DNA of 20,171 nucleotides from Byssochlamys sp. IMV 00236 (lineage: Eukaryota; Ascomycota; Eurotiomycetes; Eurotiales; Thermoascaceae), in the NCBI GenBank assembly GCA_001931875.2, contig MSJH02000018.1:1-20171 (forward strand), given 5' to 3'. The position numbers were made by a program, and so were the translations under genes. Positions 8,571-17,810 of the stretch are shown piece by piece. The stretch's first letter is position 1, and every line of letters begins with the position of its first letter. Below the pieces are notes generated by a model, which saw only the letters and a list, made by a program, of their open reading frames with translations, was not told the origin of the DNA and made no database searches.

Positions 8571-10568
8571 CTAGTTGCCATTGAAGCGCTGTCGCTTTAA
8601 CGAAGCTAAACGTTGATATTCTTCAGACACTGGGACTGTTGGATCCAAATCTTGAATATTCGTGATTTCTTTAAGGCACTTTCGGAATGCCTTTTGAACA
8701 GCTTGCATCTTTTGTGGGTTTCGCGTAAAGACTCTTATGTTGACGTCTTGAAACTTGGAAGGAATCATATAAGAGACTTTTTGCTTTGAGATATTAAATG
8801 ACTCTACATATTGGGAGCAAATCGTTATTACAGTATATATATGTATTAACGTTTATGCATACCATTTTCGTTAAACTTGGAGAAGAACCGGATAGAGTCA
8901 ACAGGATTATTATCGTTCATTGCATAATTGATCTTTGTAAATCGTACAATGACATCATCTTCAACTAAACCTGAATTATCGGATTGATAATTTACAATGT
9001 TTTGTGCATTAATCACATTCTGATATAAATAAGTATATAGTGTTTTCTAAAGCAGTATAAACCGTACTAACCTGGTTTAAATGTCCTTCTAATTCGGGAG
9101 GCACAAGAAATTCATCTACAAATTTGTATAATTCTCTCTTTCTTATTCTCTTTATAATCCCACGCGCCTCTTCTAGCTCAGGGCACTTTGAACTTTCTAT
9201 AGTATGTACGATATTATCTGTCAGATAAAGATAATCCTCTGGGTTATCGACCATGTCAGCTATTTTCAAGTAGTTATCTATATAGGTACAAGTAGTATTA
9301 ATAATTGATATGTGTAAATAGTATTATATGTCTTACTGGCTGCTAAAAAGGCATCTACAATCATCAATTCTATAGCAGTTCCCACTCGATGAGTGTAAAT
9401 CTGTTTGAATAGACTGTAGCGTGTGTGGAACATTTCATACAAGTTGTAGACCTCTTTGTGATGATAGCATATTTCATTGTTAATGACTCGACTATAGACA
9501 AGCAATCTATTAGCGTCATAAGAGCTTCGAAGACCTAAGTTATAAGAGTCTCTTTCGATGTAATCAAACTTGTCAACATCTACGCTATTCTTTTTGTTTG
9601 CTACAATGTCAAACAAGAACTGACGCTCCTTGTATTTACTATATCTCTTATTACTAATAGTTCCTTTCTTTAAGTCTTTAGAATCTACCTCTGTGATTGG
9701 GCTTCGCCTGCAATCAATTCTTTTATGAAATTGACCTCGTCTTTTTCAATGTCGATATGGTTGTCATCAATCAAGTATTCCAACATTCGCTCTGATCCTT
9801 GTTCATGCGTCCACTTTTGACCGGGCCTATTGAGATAGGGATTTGATATTTTGTCTCACCTCTTGTTATGGATCGCTTACCTTGCTAAAGGCATAAATGT
9901 ATTATCAAAAACATGAGAGAATGGACCATGACCTATGACAATGGATCAGCACTGTTATAAATCAAGAATTATAAATAGCTTACCAAGATCATGACACAGT
10001 CTATATATCCCATAAAAGCCATTTTAGTGCTCAATTGGCAACTCACATAAGTTTAAACTTACCCTGCTAGTTTAACACACTTGATTTCATCCTTTGTAAT
10101 TTCCAATTCAGGCTGTTCTCTTGCAAATCTTTCTACAAGTGTACCAGCAAGGTGGGATACACCTGATGAAGAACGTCAGTGACTGCCCATTGTGATGACT
10201 GTAATATATCGGTGAATTTACCGATTGAATGTTCAAATCTATTATGACTTCCCCCGGGAAATACATAGTAAAGTACACCCAACTGATGATACAATCAATA
10301 AAATAATGCAATAAATATATGTGTTTACATACCTGTTTCAGGTCTCTTAGTCGCTGAAATTGTAAAGTGTCGATAAACTCGACTGTATAGTTATCTAAAA
10401 GTATATGCCCCTATGTTTTTGTTTGTAAGGGTAATTGACAACTTGCCGAATTTTCTCGGTATTTACATGAATAGGATCATTAATAACTTTATGTCCATGA
10501 AAGAAGGACTTTGGCTCTTGAAACTTATTAGCGTTTTCAAAGGTATTTACAATATTGTTTATTGACAT
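8571..10568 (-). CDS. SAMHD1-like HD-domain dNTP triphosphohydrolase (eleven exons)
   Basis: Predicted metal-dependent HD phosphohydrolase that cleaves dNTPs to nucleosides and triphosphate and so limits dNTP pools. Exons: 10568-10467, 10410-10333, 10282-10222, 10162-10063, 10000-9984, 9932-9881, 9826-9689, 9638-9337, 9277-9072, 9019-8863, 8803-8571. They sum to 1446 nt, 481 residues; introns are 50-62 nt. Family landmarks in order: KVINDPIHGHI, TLQFQRLRDLKQLG, FPGGSHNRFEHSIG, LCHDLGHGPFSH, KWTHEQGS, NSVDVDKFDYIERD, MFHTRYSLFKQIYTHRVG. The metal-site residues H78, H117, D118 and D213 are all kept. The N-terminal SAM domain of the animal protein is absent, as is usual for simple eukaryotes. 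Exon 5 is only 17 nt and encodes the HD pair. The intron at 9688-9639 removes what would otherwise look like a frameshift. Whether it needs GTP activation cannot be told here. Confidence 0.95.
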
Positions 10569-11261
10569 TGTGAAGCGATTTGAAGAAAGAAGAAGAAAAA
10601 TTTAATGAAACAATGAGCCAATCTACTAAACTGAGCTTCAATTAGATTACACCTAAAACGTCAGTGCACGACTGTATGCATTAATCGAATGATAGCCTAA
10701 CAACCAATGCAGAACGGGTCTAACGGCTATCTATGATAATGAAAAATCAATATTACTAAAACATCCATAACGACCTGAATAAACTTGACGGCTGTGCTGT
10801 CCCTGCTTAAGAGACCTTGACTTTAAGCCTTTCATTTCAGCAACTTTCTTCTTGTTTTCTTGTTCTCTTTCTACTGCTGAATAAGAGCGCATCGTAATTC
10901 CAAGGTTCTAAATACAGTGTATTTTGAGGTTACATCTCAAATTTTTGTGCTTGTGAAGCGAGTTGGCTGCTATCTTTGAACTAATGGAACACTGACACAA
11001 TAACTATTTCATGGTTTCAATCACAGGTGTCTTTCCGTTTACACTCCCTTACATGTCGCTCTTTAAGCCCTTTTGCTATCACAACTACCAACTACATAAT
11101 AACGTAATCCACCAAAACCTAAAAAACACCAACAATATTACAATATCCAAAAACAGTGTGAGTAAAATATCATTCGTATAATCACGGCCAGTCACCAAGT
11201 TCATGAAGCACAAAATGGTATCACAGACAATTCTTTTCAACTTGGATTGCTTTTAGAGATT

Positions 11262-11275
11262 ATTGGTCGGCCAAT
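11262..11275. promoter_or_regulatory. Inverted pair of CCAAT boxes
   Basis: ATTGG and CCAAT face each other across four bases (TCGG). This could bind a CCAAT-binding complex, about 400 bases before the Mucorales-type gene. Function is inferred from the motif only. Confidence 0.3.
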
Positions 11276-11536
11276 ACTACATGCACCAGAAAATGCACCA
11301 GAAAATAGGCTGAATAGTGTAAATACGAATCTATCAAAAGAGGTCTTTTTTGACCAACTGACAACATAAAATTAGAATAACTGAATAAAAACATTTCTTT
11401 TTTTATCTCTTCTTCTTCCTGAAAAGAAATAAAGCAAGATAGTGTAAAGTTTTGTTGGACAACATCATAGGTAGTATCTAAAGGTAGTTCCCGTAGAATT
11501 AGTCTAACTTCTTGTGTACTTTCTGGTGCATGTAGT
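11276..11536. mobile_element. 261-bp segment with 17-bp perfect terminal inverted repeats (MITE-like)
   Basis: ACTACATGCACCAGAAA at 11276-11292 recurs as its exact reverse complement at 11520-11536. The left arm is followed by a second tandem copy of its 12-base unit (ATGCACCAGAAA at 11281-11292 and 11293-11304). The inside is AT-rich and non-coding apart from the doubtful minus-strand frame. I see no clear target-site duplication outside the arms. It fits a small non-autonomous element or fold-back repeat. Confidence 0.4.
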
Positions 11537-11669
11537 GTCTTCCTCCCTTTTGAGAAGGATGTGAACGAAAGCACTCTTGTTTTTACGGAGTGCAGCGATT
11601 TCGCAAAAGTAAAACGCTCATTGTTATACAGTTTGCTTATAAATTGTATTAATTTAATTGTAAACACAG

Positions 11670-11965
11670 ATGGATACCCCACATTGGAAAGATGTCAAGC
11701 TGGACACAGCTAAATATATTTGCGCAGCAGCAGATACGGACAATGATGATGATCTTCTTGCTGCCGAAATTATCCATGCTTTGTAAGCTCACCAAATTAA
11801 GCATGTCTATCATTTTACATTTATTTGAACATATCATTTATAGATCAGGCCGGTTGACCAGGAACAATCATGGGAAACACATACTGGAAGACAGCTTCGC
11901 GCATCAGTATTTGGATCCCATCTTGGAGACTATTTTTGGTTCTGATGAGTGCCTCAAGCAAGATT

Positions 11966-12006
<41 letters not shown>

Positions 12007-12515
12007 CGTGAATCGGAAGTAAACGGTGACTGATTATTATGTTTGCAGGGCAAATGGTATTTTATTGCCAACTATGAAACGGAAACGAAATGACGACGAT
12101 GATAACGATATTATGAGTGATGGCGACGACGACAATACTGATGCTGATGTGGACAACAACAAAGACGCTGCGGAGACTGTCTACAAATCAGATTGGGCGG
12201 TATTTGCAAATGGCAACCTGATGATTACTGTGATTAGCACCTTAGAATTGAAGATATCATATAAACGAAATCCTGGGTGTGTCAGCTTATGTTTAGCTGG
12301 CAAAAGAAATGAAGTTGGTGCTACACCAATTGATACATTTTGGTGTGATTCAACCTATCGCTTGTGGGATTTTGATAGAAGGTATGCTCGAAATTGATAC
12401 AGACGGTCAGCATAATAAATATTTCTTTTATTTGCTTGGATCAAAATGCGAACCATTTGTTATGGATTTGGCGTATTTTTCGTGCAACCTGAATTTTGTT
12501 CTCGCCATTGGATGA
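11670..12515 (+). pseudogene. Mucorales-type hypothetical gene with an apparent 1-nt frameshift
   Basis: Three exons: 11670-11782, 11844-11966 and 12049 onward; introns of 61 nt and 82 nt. The first splice yields AEIIHALSGRLTRNNHGKHI and then FAHQYLDPILETIFGSDECL. The second joins DW to ANGILLPTMKRKRN, an acidic stretch and KSDWAVFANGNL, then LELKISYKRN. Read as it stands, the frame ends at 12395-12397 (194 residues). The expected continuation (EMKLVLHQLIHFGV, then CGILIEG) lies in another frame, open from 12309 to the stop at 12513-12515. One extra A in the run at 12302-12305 would explain the shift. I recall similar proteins as an expanded family of unknown function in Mucorales genomes; that recall is unchecked. 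The shift may be a real lesion or a homopolymer sequencing error, so 'pseudogene' is provisional. Confidence 0.6.
11969..12005 (+). repeat. 37-base poly(A) tract at an intron donor
   Basis: An unbroken run of 37 A starts right after the GT of the donor at 11967. It makes this intron (82 nt) the longest in the window. Confidence 0.85.
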
Positions 12516-12624
12516 ATTTACTTTTCGGAAAGAGTGCATATAGAATGTAATGATAGGCTTCATTCTCGTTATTATTTGTAATATGGGGTTAACCTCAATC
12601 GGATTCATCCAAGCTCAATATGAC

Positions 12625-12630
12625 AATAAA
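12625..12630 (+). terminator. Polyadenylation signal of the Mucorales-type gene
   Basis: AATAAA lies 109 bases past the second-frame stop. It directly precedes an 8-bp perfect inverted repeat (TTAAGCAT and ATGCTTAA, 12631-12652) in the gap between two convergent genes. Confidence 0.45.
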
Positions 12631-12681
12631 TTAAGCATACTGTAATGCTTAAATAGCTTAGTGTTGATTGACACTCTTGGA

Positions 12682-12687
12682 TTTATT
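12682..12687 (-). terminator. Polyadenylation signal of the serine carboxypeptidase gene
   Basis: TTTATT on the plus strand is AATAAA on the minus strand, 8 bases past the stop codon. Confidence 0.45.
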
Positions 12688-12695
12688 TAATTTAT

Positions 12696-14583
12696 CTAGT
12701 TTGCCAAAGGAAGTTCATTGAGCCACTTGTTGAAAAAGTCCAATGCATTCTCTGGTTGATCAAAGGGAACCTAAGAATATTGATTAATACAAACGTTCAT
12801 ATAAATTAGTTAAGTTATTAGTACCATGTGACCAGCTTCAAAGATCTTGAGGAATGTGAGATTTCCGAAGCTACGGACATCACCTGCATGTTTTCCTGTA
12901 AGATCACTATACCAAGGTTCAGTTGGTGCAGCATTGTATCCTTCCTGACCGTTCCATTTCATTTCCAGACTCCAAGCTAGATTACCCACCCTTTTGTGAA
13001 ATGATTTTAGTTTAAACGATACGTTGCCCCCCCCCCTTGTTTGTTCAATTACCAGTTACAAATCCAATCCATGTCACCAACATACAACAAGACACGAACG
13101 CCTGCCTCCAAGGTTTCTGCGACTTTAGGCGAGTAATCAAAAGAACTATAAAATTTTCCTTTTTAGTTAAAACATGCCATTTCTGTTGTTATTTTTTTTC
13201 GTACTTGTCACCAGTTGTACCGAATCTGTATCCAACAGAATTGCTGCAGCTTTCATACTTTTCTACCTCAGGATCTACACCCAAATTGCTAATGACTTCT
13301 GGTTTGTTGGCGTAATCCTGAATGGCTTCAATCAGATTGTAGCACAGTCCACTGTCGCCTTCGCACTTCATACGGATATCATAAGGGTTTAATCCTGTTT
13401 GTTCAAAAGGGCCAGCTTGTCTACTTTCACAATAGAGACCAGCGGGAATACATGTCAAGGAAGTAGGGAATCTGTAACAAGCGTTCATGAGAGATTCACA
13501 TCGAGGATAAGTAACTTCCATATCCTTGCAAGTGGTTTCATTAAAGATAGGTTGGTCTACACAGCGTGTGAATATGATGACGTTTAGAGACTTTTTTTTT
13601 TTTACTTACATTTTGTATAATTTGTGCATCCATACGTTTCATATTCTTTGAATTGAATCTTGGGACTGGTCCAGCCATTGCCAATCAGCATAGATTTATA
13701 GTTGATCTTCAATAAGCCTTTCTCTGTTGCCTCCTTGTTATTGTTTATAATTTCAGATGAAATTGCGGGAAGATAGTGACCAGCTGAAAAGAAAAAACAG
13801 ATAAGCAAGAAGTAAAAAATGGTGATACACATGTAACGTTACCATATGACTCGCCAGAGATATGGAAGGGACTGTTTGCGTATTTTTTGTATTCATCCAA
13901 AAAGAGCTGTAAAAATGCGTATACATCACGAGCAGATTCTTCAGTGTTCTTCACCTTGGTCTTTCCATAACTGTAACCAACTCCAACAGGCTATTGTAAG
14001 ATGAAAATGTGAGCTTATATAAAACCTGTCAAATGTAAAAAAGTACCTGGTCCAAAAATACGACGTTCGCAGCGTTATTCCAACTATAAGGATTTCTGGT
14101 TGTTCCGTTACCATCCTTATTTACCAAACATGGTCTATATGAATTATATATTAGCAAAATGGTTTTTTGGACATAGCTTGATGTTACCCTAATTCCATCC
14201 ATAATCCCATCATGGAAGAACAACCGGGGCCACCGTTTAACCACAAGACAAGAGGATCATTCTCAGGATCTGCTCTTGACTCAGTAAAATAGAAAAAGTA
14301 ATGGTCATCGGTATCGTGTTTATCGATATATCCAGAATACTTTATATATAATCAGTCATAAAAGTTTAGGCTGCATAAAACTTCTTACCTGAATGTTGTC
14401 TTCGCATGAAGATGGTTGCTTTATTCTTACAGAATATCCTGATACTTTTTGACTGGTTAATACTTTATATCCCTGAGCCTCATACATTTGTATGGTATGT
14501 CTGTCAGGGGTAGCAGCCAGCGAGCCAGTGACAAGTATGAAACCAGCTGTTAATAAGGATACTATCTTTTTTGAATACAGCAT
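12696..14583 (-). CDS. Serine carboxypeptidase, family S10 (nine exons)
   Basis: Secreted or vacuolar exopeptidase that removes C-terminal residues from peptides, of the carboxypeptidase Y type. Exons: 14583-14389, 14339-14188, 14134-14047, 13990-13843, 13783-13610, 13556-13205, 13145-13053, 12990-12825, 12770-12696; total 1443 nt, 480 residues. The start opens a signal peptide ([20 protein letters not shown]); the in-frame ATG 25 codons earlier would bury it. Family blocks: [35 protein letters not shown], then ISGESYAGHYLPA with the nucleophile Ser 193, which needs the splice at 13842-13784. The catalytic Asp lies in [11 protein letters not shown] (Asp 394/396, the second being the usual one), and His 455 is in EAGHMVPFDQP, also formed across an intron. 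Many Cys residues in exon 6 suggest disulfides. Intron 7 holds a run of ten G. The GATA-like sites upstream are only suggestive of nitrogen control. Confidence 0.97.
13027..13036. repeat. C(10)/G(10) homopolymer in a carboxypeptidase intron
   Basis: Ten C on the plus strand inside intron 7 (12991-13052) of the carboxypeptidase gene, unusual in such an AT-rich region. Confidence 0.8.
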
Positions 14584-14833
14584 CTTTTTTAAATTTGAAA
14601 AAGGAAGAAAAGAAAAAAATTCAAAGCAAAGCGAGCCATTTTTAAGCTGAGAAGACATTCAAGGTTATTGCCGAACCGGGTTATTTAACTTTGATAATGA
14701 ATCATGGTTGCTTATCCAATTTAAATATAAAGAAAGCACTTTATATCTCTTTTTTTCCTCGAGAAACCATCATCTTCATCTTTGACTTGACTTGCTTTTG
14801 TTGTCACATTGATAGTATTTTTAATAAATGATG

Positions 14834-14839
14834 TTTATT
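14834..14839 (-). terminator. Polyadenylation signal of the S1P lyase gene
   Basis: TTTATT on the plus strand is AATAAA on the minus strand, 4 bases past the stop codon. Confidence 0.4.
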
Positions 14840-14843
14840 ATTT

Positions 14844-16755
14844 TTATGCTTTATACAATAAATCAATAAAACTAGCAGCAGCATCATCGAGTATAGTCTT
14901 GTCAGGCACACTAGCAGAGGCACCATAGATGGCAGCCGTTGCGCCCGAGCCTGCGGATGGATCCTTGAGTGCTTCTTTTACACATTCTTCAAGATCCTTT
15001 ACAAATTGATCTGCACTATTGACCCAAGGCAGGGTAACAGAGACATGAAGTGCTGGAGGGTTCTGAACTGCACTTATATTCCAACCACGCTCTGATAATT
15101 TATCTCCAATATCATAAATATTCAATGGTTCATTTGCTCCAAATGCGATGACTGGGCCAATTGGATTGCCCTTGACATGTAATTGTGGAATAGACTCTAC
15201 ACCCTTTTGGATAGCTCGACGTGCACCTATGATCTGTTTACATGTATCAAGATATCCGTCCTCACCCATACGCATAAGGGCAGCCCAACAACCAGCAATG
15301 AGAGCACCAGGCCTTTGAAAAAGTGTCAGCGTGATATCGTTTCCATCCACACACTCTACTTACCTAGATCCAGCAATGCTTGGAGATGCATAAATACCAC
15401 CTGTCCATTGTGAATATAAAAAGTATTGGTATTTTCTTATCTTTGCATCGCGGTACATGATAATAGAGGAACCCTTGGCAGCAAAGCCATATTTATGTGT
15501 GTCACAAGATATAGATGTAACACCCTCAACACGGAAATCAAATGGTGTCGTTGGGAAGCCGGCTTTCTCGAGGAAAGGCATGATAAAACTACCAAGGCAA
15601 CAATCGACATGTAATCCAATATTGTGTTTCTTTGCCAATTTGCCAAGTTCAACAATATCATCAGCTATACCGTGAGGGAAATTGACAGCTGATCCAGCAA
15701 TCTTGTAAAAAATGAGTTAGTGACACATTTGTTTTTTCTTTTGTTCCCTCTTACCATGACAGTATTCTTGGTGATCGCTCTGGATACTTTCTTGATGTCT
15801 ACCTTGAGTGTGACTGGATCAACAGGCACAGTAACCAATTTTATATTGAAATAACTAGCAGCCTTCATGAAGGCAGCATGAATTGTCACTGGCACTACCC
15901 TGAAAATCTAATTTAGTCATAAACTCGTTACGTAATATCATATCCTTACATTTCTGGGTAACGGATGCCCTTCAAGTCCTTATACATGTCACGATATGTT
16001 TTACATGCCATGAGAATACTTTCTGTGCCTCCACTTGTCATAGTACCACATCCAGTCGCAGGAGCATTATATAAAGCAAGTACCATCGCGACAGATTCTG
16101 CTTCCATACGCCGAATTCCCGGGAATATCTCTGGATGTAAAGGATTTGCTACGGCAAAGATTCTATATGCCTCAGAAAGAATGCGTGTAAGGTCCTCGCC
16201 TCCATGGTAAATTGAACCAGATACTTTTCCACCTTCCCAGTCAGCTCTCTTTAATGATGATAATCTGCATAAACAAAAAAAAAGATTAGAACTTTTTTTT
16301 TTTGCTCTTTAATAAGCATACTTTTGTAGGCTATTCATCACTTCTTCTTCTGTTAATCCTTTTGATGGAAGCTTCAGATGAATTTCACATCCAACTTCTT
16401 TAGACATGATAGAATGTTCCATTTGGGCCACCGTACGACTAAGCTCTTGATCAATCTTTGCCTTGACGCTAGGAAGTCGGCGTAGTTGTTTAAAGATAAT
16501 CTAATGAAACGGTTCATTTTTGTACTTTACTATCAATTGGTATAGGTTTACCTTGAATATACAACTCTTGAGGTCTTGATAAGCACGGACAGGTCCAGCT
16601 ACCAATACCTTATTATAGAGTTTTCCCCAATAATTTAGTAATACTAGAATAAACACAATGTTTTTCAAGTGTTGTATGTAGCGATTATCCAATATATCGC
16701 TTGATATTTGTGTGAATTGAAGAAGTGCTGTCTGTTTAGAAACTGCGTTTGCCAT
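14844..16755 (-). CDS. DPL1: Sphingosine-1-phosphate lyase (six exons)
   Basis: PLP-dependent lyase that splits long-chain base phosphates into phosphoethanolamine and a fatty aldehyde, the exit step of sphingolipid breakdown, at the ER membrane. Exons: 16755-16552, 16500-16322, 16264-15950, 15899-15755, 15701-15364, 15312-14844; 1650 nt, 549 residues. Introns are 50-57 nt. A hydrophobic N-terminal segment ([13 protein letters not shown]) is the expected ER anchor. Family blocks: [30 protein letters not shown], the [15 protein letters not shown] cofactor-binding block, HVDCCLGSF, and [15 protein letters not shown] with the Schiff-base Lys at about 351. [15 protein letters not shown] is rebuilt across intron 5. 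The C-terminal domain is complete. Length and motif order match fungal Dpl1. I see no defect. Confidence 0.97.
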
Positions 16756-17021
16756 AAGAAATAGACTCTAAAAGAAAGGAAAAAAAAAAAAAAGAGAGAG
16801 ATGCTGGAAAGGGTTCAGTTAAAGCTCAACATTATTTGAAATTCCGTCAATCTTTCATCTTTGCTGCCACACAGTGCTTTCAATAGCTACAAGGCACTTT
16901 AAACTATATACCAATGATTGATATAAACATTGCGTTATCAAGCCGAGTATTAATTCCAAATGAAGGAACAAACCGTTGTTGAAACAATATAAAAAAGAGT
17001 TCAAATGATCAACAAAAAGAG

Positions 17022-17027
17022 TTTATT
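17022..17027 (-). terminator. Polyadenylation signal of the bL21m gene
   Basis: TTTATT on the plus strand is AATAAA on the minus strand, 10 bases past the stop codon. Confidence 0.4.
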
Positions 17028-17037
17028 ATCAATGTAT

Positions 17038-17616
17038 TTAAAGTACATCAACATCAGATATTCTCAAGACAGTGTGGGTTTGCTTATGTTCAATAGTACG
17101 CTTGTAGTTCTTTCTTCTCTTCTTCTTTACAATTCTTATTAATTTACTTTTAGTGTGTTCAATGACTGTAGCCTTAATATCAAACACATTTTCAGGAACA
17201 TAAGGTGTTCCCTTTAATGTATAATCTTTTGATCCAATTTCACGCACTTTATCCAACTTGAGAACATCGCCCACCTTGACATCGTTTAAGCGATTGACAA
17301 TCACCTTGTCATTCTTTGTTACTAAAAAGGGACGTCCAGCAATATCAACGACTGCATAGTAACGTAGCTGGTTACGAAGTTTTTCAAGTGCTGATGGAGT
17401 ATCTGCTGTTGCTGTTTGAACCTGTCGGTAGATATCTATTATAGAAAGGGTTAAACTCGAAATGTCAAAAAAGAATTAAGTAATTACTTTGTATAGGCTG
17501 TTTAACAGAAGAAGCTAATTATTGGTTGTTATTATTAGGAAATATAACGTGCTTTGAACTCTTTCTTTACCTCTATTGGCAGCTGAAGTTAATCCCTTAA
17601 AGAATGTAGTAAACAT
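17038..17616 (-). CDS. Mitochondrial large-subunit ribosomal protein bL21m (three exons)
   Basis: Component of the mitochondrial 54S ribosomal subunit. Exons are 17616-17571 (46 nt), 17514-17488 (27 nt) and 17435-17038 (398 nt), giving 156 residues. Introns are 56 and 52 nt. The N-terminus (MFTTFFKGLTSAAN) is a plausible mitochondrial presequence. The body begins at LRYYAVVDIAGRPFLVTKND, matching the bacterial L21 start, and continues with VGDVLKLDKVREIGSKDYT and ATVIEHTKSKLIRIVKKKRR. The C-terminus (NYKRTIEHKQTHTVLRISDV) matches the L21 signature region with its basic RNA-binding residues. The 27-nt middle exon is a microexon in the linker between presequence and domain. The assignment rests on these motifs and on length. 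Confidence 0.9.
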
Positions 17617-17744
17617 AATTACACACACAAACAAGGCTATCTTGAAATTATTTTTTTTAAAGTAAAGGGCACAATACAGCATGCTGTGACTTTGATTTAT
17701 TATAGTCACGGACCATTTCAACAGAATTTCGGGAAAATAAGTTT

Positions 17745-17750
17745 TTTATT
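17745..17750 (-). terminator. Polyadenylation signal of the zinc dehydrogenase gene
   Basis: TTTATT on the plus strand is AATAAA on the minus strand, 60 bases past the stop codon. Confidence 0.45.
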
Positions 17751-17810
17751 TATTTACACTCAATATACAAAAAGAATAGATCAAGAGTCCAATGATAAAC
17801 ATAGTTCAGC

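Larger units (their letters stand above)
10569..11669. other. Gene-poor stretch between SAMHD1-like and Mucorales-type genes
   Basis: About 1.1 kb that probably holds divergent promoters. CCAAT occurs at 10618-10622 and in an inverted pair at 11262-11275. A 53-codon minus-strand frame (10892-10731) begins with a charged stretch (VEREQENKKKVAEMKG) that looks protein-like, but I cannot connect it to a full gene. The 140-codon minus-strand frame at 11682-11260 has no recognisable domain and overlaps a repeat-bounded element. Confidence 0.5.

Noticed and set aside
9639..9700. Apparent frameshift in the middle of the SAMHD1-like gene (stop after the LIAGEAQSQ region)
   Set aside because: A 50-nt intron (9688-9639, GTAGAT to ATATAG) resolves both the frame and the stop and keeps the family alignment.
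10731..10892. 53-codon minus-strand frame with a charged start
   Set aside because: It looks protein-like for about 30 residues, but the nearest upstream intron would be only 26 nt and no further exon joins convincingly. Kept as a note, not a gene.
11260..11682. 140-codon minus-strand frame
   Set aside because: No recognisable domain, overlaps the inverted-repeat element and the first exon of a better-supported plus-strand gene; likely chance.
12309..12515. Independent 68-codon gene
   Set aside because: It is better explained as the frameshifted C-terminal part of the gene starting at 11670.
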